This document shows positions 37,168 to 38,419 of a stretch of DNA of 38,419 bases, in pieces (within the stretch, counting starts at the first letter, position 1; each line of letters starts with the position of its first letter). The translations under genes and the position numbers were made by a program. The stretch spans positions 1 to 38,419 of the forward strand of contig NZ_NRTA01000038.1 in the NCBI RefSeq assembly GCF_002286735.1, written 5' to 3'. Under the pieces are notes generated by a model. It had not been told where the DNA came from. It ran no database searches and saw only the letters and a program-made list of their open reading frames with translations. The stretch is from Leptolyngbya sp. BC1307. GTDB lineage: Bacteria; Cyanobacteriota; Cyanobacteriia; Phormidesmidales; Phormidesmidaceae.

Positions 37168-37326
37168 ATGCAACCCACAAAATCCACGAAAAAAGCAAAA
37201 TATGGCTCGGTTCAAGTCAGAAACTCACACAATCGTCTACAGATAGTCTTTTCGGCCTGGTTCAAAAAAGGCCGATTTTGGGTAACACAGGTAGCTCCAA
37301 TTAGACCATCGTTGCCGATGGTCTAG
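37168..37326 (+). pseudogene. truncated tyrosine-recombinase (integrase) N-terminus
   Basis: The frame encodes 52 residues before a stop: MQPTKSTKKAKYGSVQVRN, then SHNRLQIVFSAWFKKGRFWV. The layout basic tail - (K)GSV-x-(V/I) - short gap - RLQI-x-F - GKR/GRF matches the arm-DNA-binding N-terminus of cyanobacterial phage-type integrases, as I remember them. The core-binding and catalytic domains are missing. Resemblance fades after about residue 41, and the stop lies in a palindrome at the putative edge of an inserted IS, so the gene is likely interrupted by the transposase element to the right. The remainder may lie past 38419. The ATG is chosen because an in-frame stop (37153) bounds it upstream. 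Confidence 0.5.
37302..37325. repeat. perfect 10-bp inverted repeat beside the transposase gene
   Basis: TAGACCATCG (37302-37311) and CGATGGTCTA (37316-37325) are exact complements around TTGC. It lies 20 nt past the transposase stop codon. No T run follows on either strand, so it may be an IS-end structure rather than a terminator. Confidence 0.6.
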
Positions 37327-37345
37327 TGAGCAATTAAGTCAGTCT

Positions 37346-38317
37346 CTACGCTCTTTGGAAACGCTTAAAACCCAGTAGCTCTAGCCAATGGGGATGAGCC
37401 TCACCAGTCAGCAGTTGCTTGGGACTTTTGCCCACCCGCTCTGGCTTCAGCGACCGCATGAAACAGCGGTGATTCAAAAAGTATTGCAAAAGGCTCAGGT
37501 AGGAATCGCCTAAACTCCGTCGCAGAAAGAAATAATTGCGCAGCCGTGAGTTGAGGTTCTCGACCATAGAGCTGGCCCTCGGCGTCTCTTCGAGCGCTTT
37601 GCCCACCGCCTCCATTACCCCATGAAATTTGCTAGATAGCTGGCTATGCAACTGGTTCCACCGTACCCAGTAGGCATTCGAGGTGTCGTGTTTTCGGTGC
37701 AGCAGGCAGACCTCCCGTACGGCCTGCGATGGTAGCTCAAAGTCCTCAGCGATCTTAGCCAGCTTCTGGTCAACGACACCCGCAAAGGCCAATAGCTGGT
37801 CGCGCTGATTATGCAGTGCCTTTCTGAGCTTGCGGATGGCAGGATAGCGCTCATCTTCTCGCTGTTGCAGTTCCAAAACAATGAAGTCAAAGAGTTCCTG
37901 ACGCACTGCCAGCGGTGGCCCAGCCAAGGCCAGCACATCATGAGAGAACCAGCCCAACAGCGTTTTGACATCCTGGGCTAGACAGATAAGTGCCTGCTCT
38001 CGTTGTTCTGCTAGCCACTGTTGACTGAGGAGTTTCTGCGCCACGATGTCTTTGAGGCGGGTGTTGGCCATCTGCTGCGCCTGCTTCAGCAGCCGTGCTG
38101 GCCCGCCTTGGATGCGACGAGTCAGACCATTGACCACTTGCTCAAACTGATGCTGGATATGGAATACATCGCCGTGGCAGGGTGTCTCTGGCATCACCGC
38201 TTTCTGTCCAGCCCGCAGACCACTACCGCCATCAGCGATGGTGTAGTCTGGGTCGAAGCCTTGCTCTATGACATCCAGCAGATGACAGCCCCAGGTATCT
38301 TCATCTCGGTGGTCCAC
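37346..38317 (-). pseudogene. 5'-truncated DDE transposase
   Basis: The frame encodes 323 residues from a GTG at 38317, with an in-frame stop five codons further up (38333-38335). Recognisable: IADGGSGLRAGQKAVMP followed by PCHGDVFHIQHQ (aspartates of a DDE core), a long helical insert (about 75-240), then SSMVENLNSRLRNYFFLRR carrying the catalytic Glu and ending PKQLLTGEAHPHWLELLGFKRF. I do not know the IS family; it does not look like IS3, IS4 or IS66. The N-terminal DNA-binding domain and first Asp region are missing: no minus-strand frame continues through 38318-38419, so the copy is truncated or frameshifted. The upstream piece may lie beyond the window. Confidence 0.7.
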
Positions 38318-38419
38318 CGATTGGGTATCAACTCAAGGCGGGAAAAGCAGAGCTTCTAGTCAAGTAACAAATAGCACATTGGCCAGGCGGATAGAAAAAG
38401 CTCTGCGGCGAAGCCCAGA

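Larger units (their letters stand above)
37300..38419 (-). mobile_element. insertion-sequence-like element, right end not in window
   Basis: The transposase gene and its adjacent palindrome mark an IS-like element whose left boundary lies between about 37280 and 37302, where the integrase fragment loses similarity. Exact ends and target duplication cannot be read, because the other terminus is beyond 38419. The last 84 bases (38336-38419) contain stops in all minus frames and no recognised feature. Confidence 0.4.

Overview
The window is a stretch of cyanobacterial chromosome. The evidence is psbK next to tgt, the plastid-type ribosomal protein PSRP-3/Ycf65, a separate F1 beta-epsilon (atpB/atpE type) operon, an SpkB-like kinase with pentapeptide repeats, a Ycf29-like response regulator, and many copies of the HIP1 palindrome GCGATCGC (for example near 5006, 7938, 14837, 17676, 19177, 23022, 25118). 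The gene set would suit a Leptolyngbya-like lineage, but nothing here fixes the genus.

Layout. 1-1202: two small conserved-looking genes and a decaying 21-bp tandem array. 1203-4895: a large CHAT protease - STAND NTPase - TPR protein on the minus strand, divergent from an elongation factor G gene (5237-7327). 7440-9239: a DUF6464-type protein, an epoxide-hydrolase-like enzyme with a possible coupled small membrane protein, and a small conserved membrane protein. 9240-9865: IS debris with short tandem repeats ending at an extended -10 promoter. 9866-12072: a two-gene signalling operon (MetOD1-domain protein plus PAS hybrid histidine kinase). 12330-14128: a [4Fe-4S]/metallo-beta-lactamase fusion and a PEP-CTERM surface protein. 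14435-20441: polA, an orphan terminator with a possible small RNA, rnz, a Cys-rich conserved protein, cobU and ycf65. 20556-25769: atpC, atpD, cobS, a hypothetical gene, tgt and psbK. 26356-36739: TPR protein, small conserved protein, SpkB-like kinase, pheT, dnaX, a hypothetical gene, a SAM-hydrolase family enzyme and a response regulator. 36858-38419: a tRNA-Thr(UGU) gene followed by short direct repeats, an integrase N-terminal fragment and a truncated transposase, the signature of an island edge continuing beyond the right end.

Most of the window is housekeeping: translation (EF-G, PheT, PSRP-3, Tgt, tRNA-Thr), replication and repair (Pol I, DnaX), photosynthesis and energy (PsbK, F1 beta and epsilon) and cobalamin assembly (CobU, CobS). 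The accessory parts are the CHAT-STAND-TPR protein, which resembles bacterial NLR or caspase-like effectors and shows a sharp base-composition change between effector/NTPase and sensor; the MetOD1-kinase pair; and the tRNA-Thr island edge. Seven genes appear to start with TTG (hybrid kinase, polA, rnz, ycf65, cobS, tgt, dnaX). No CRISPR array, rRNA or complete prophage was seen. All calls rest on reading the sequence and remembered family features; no database search was run.
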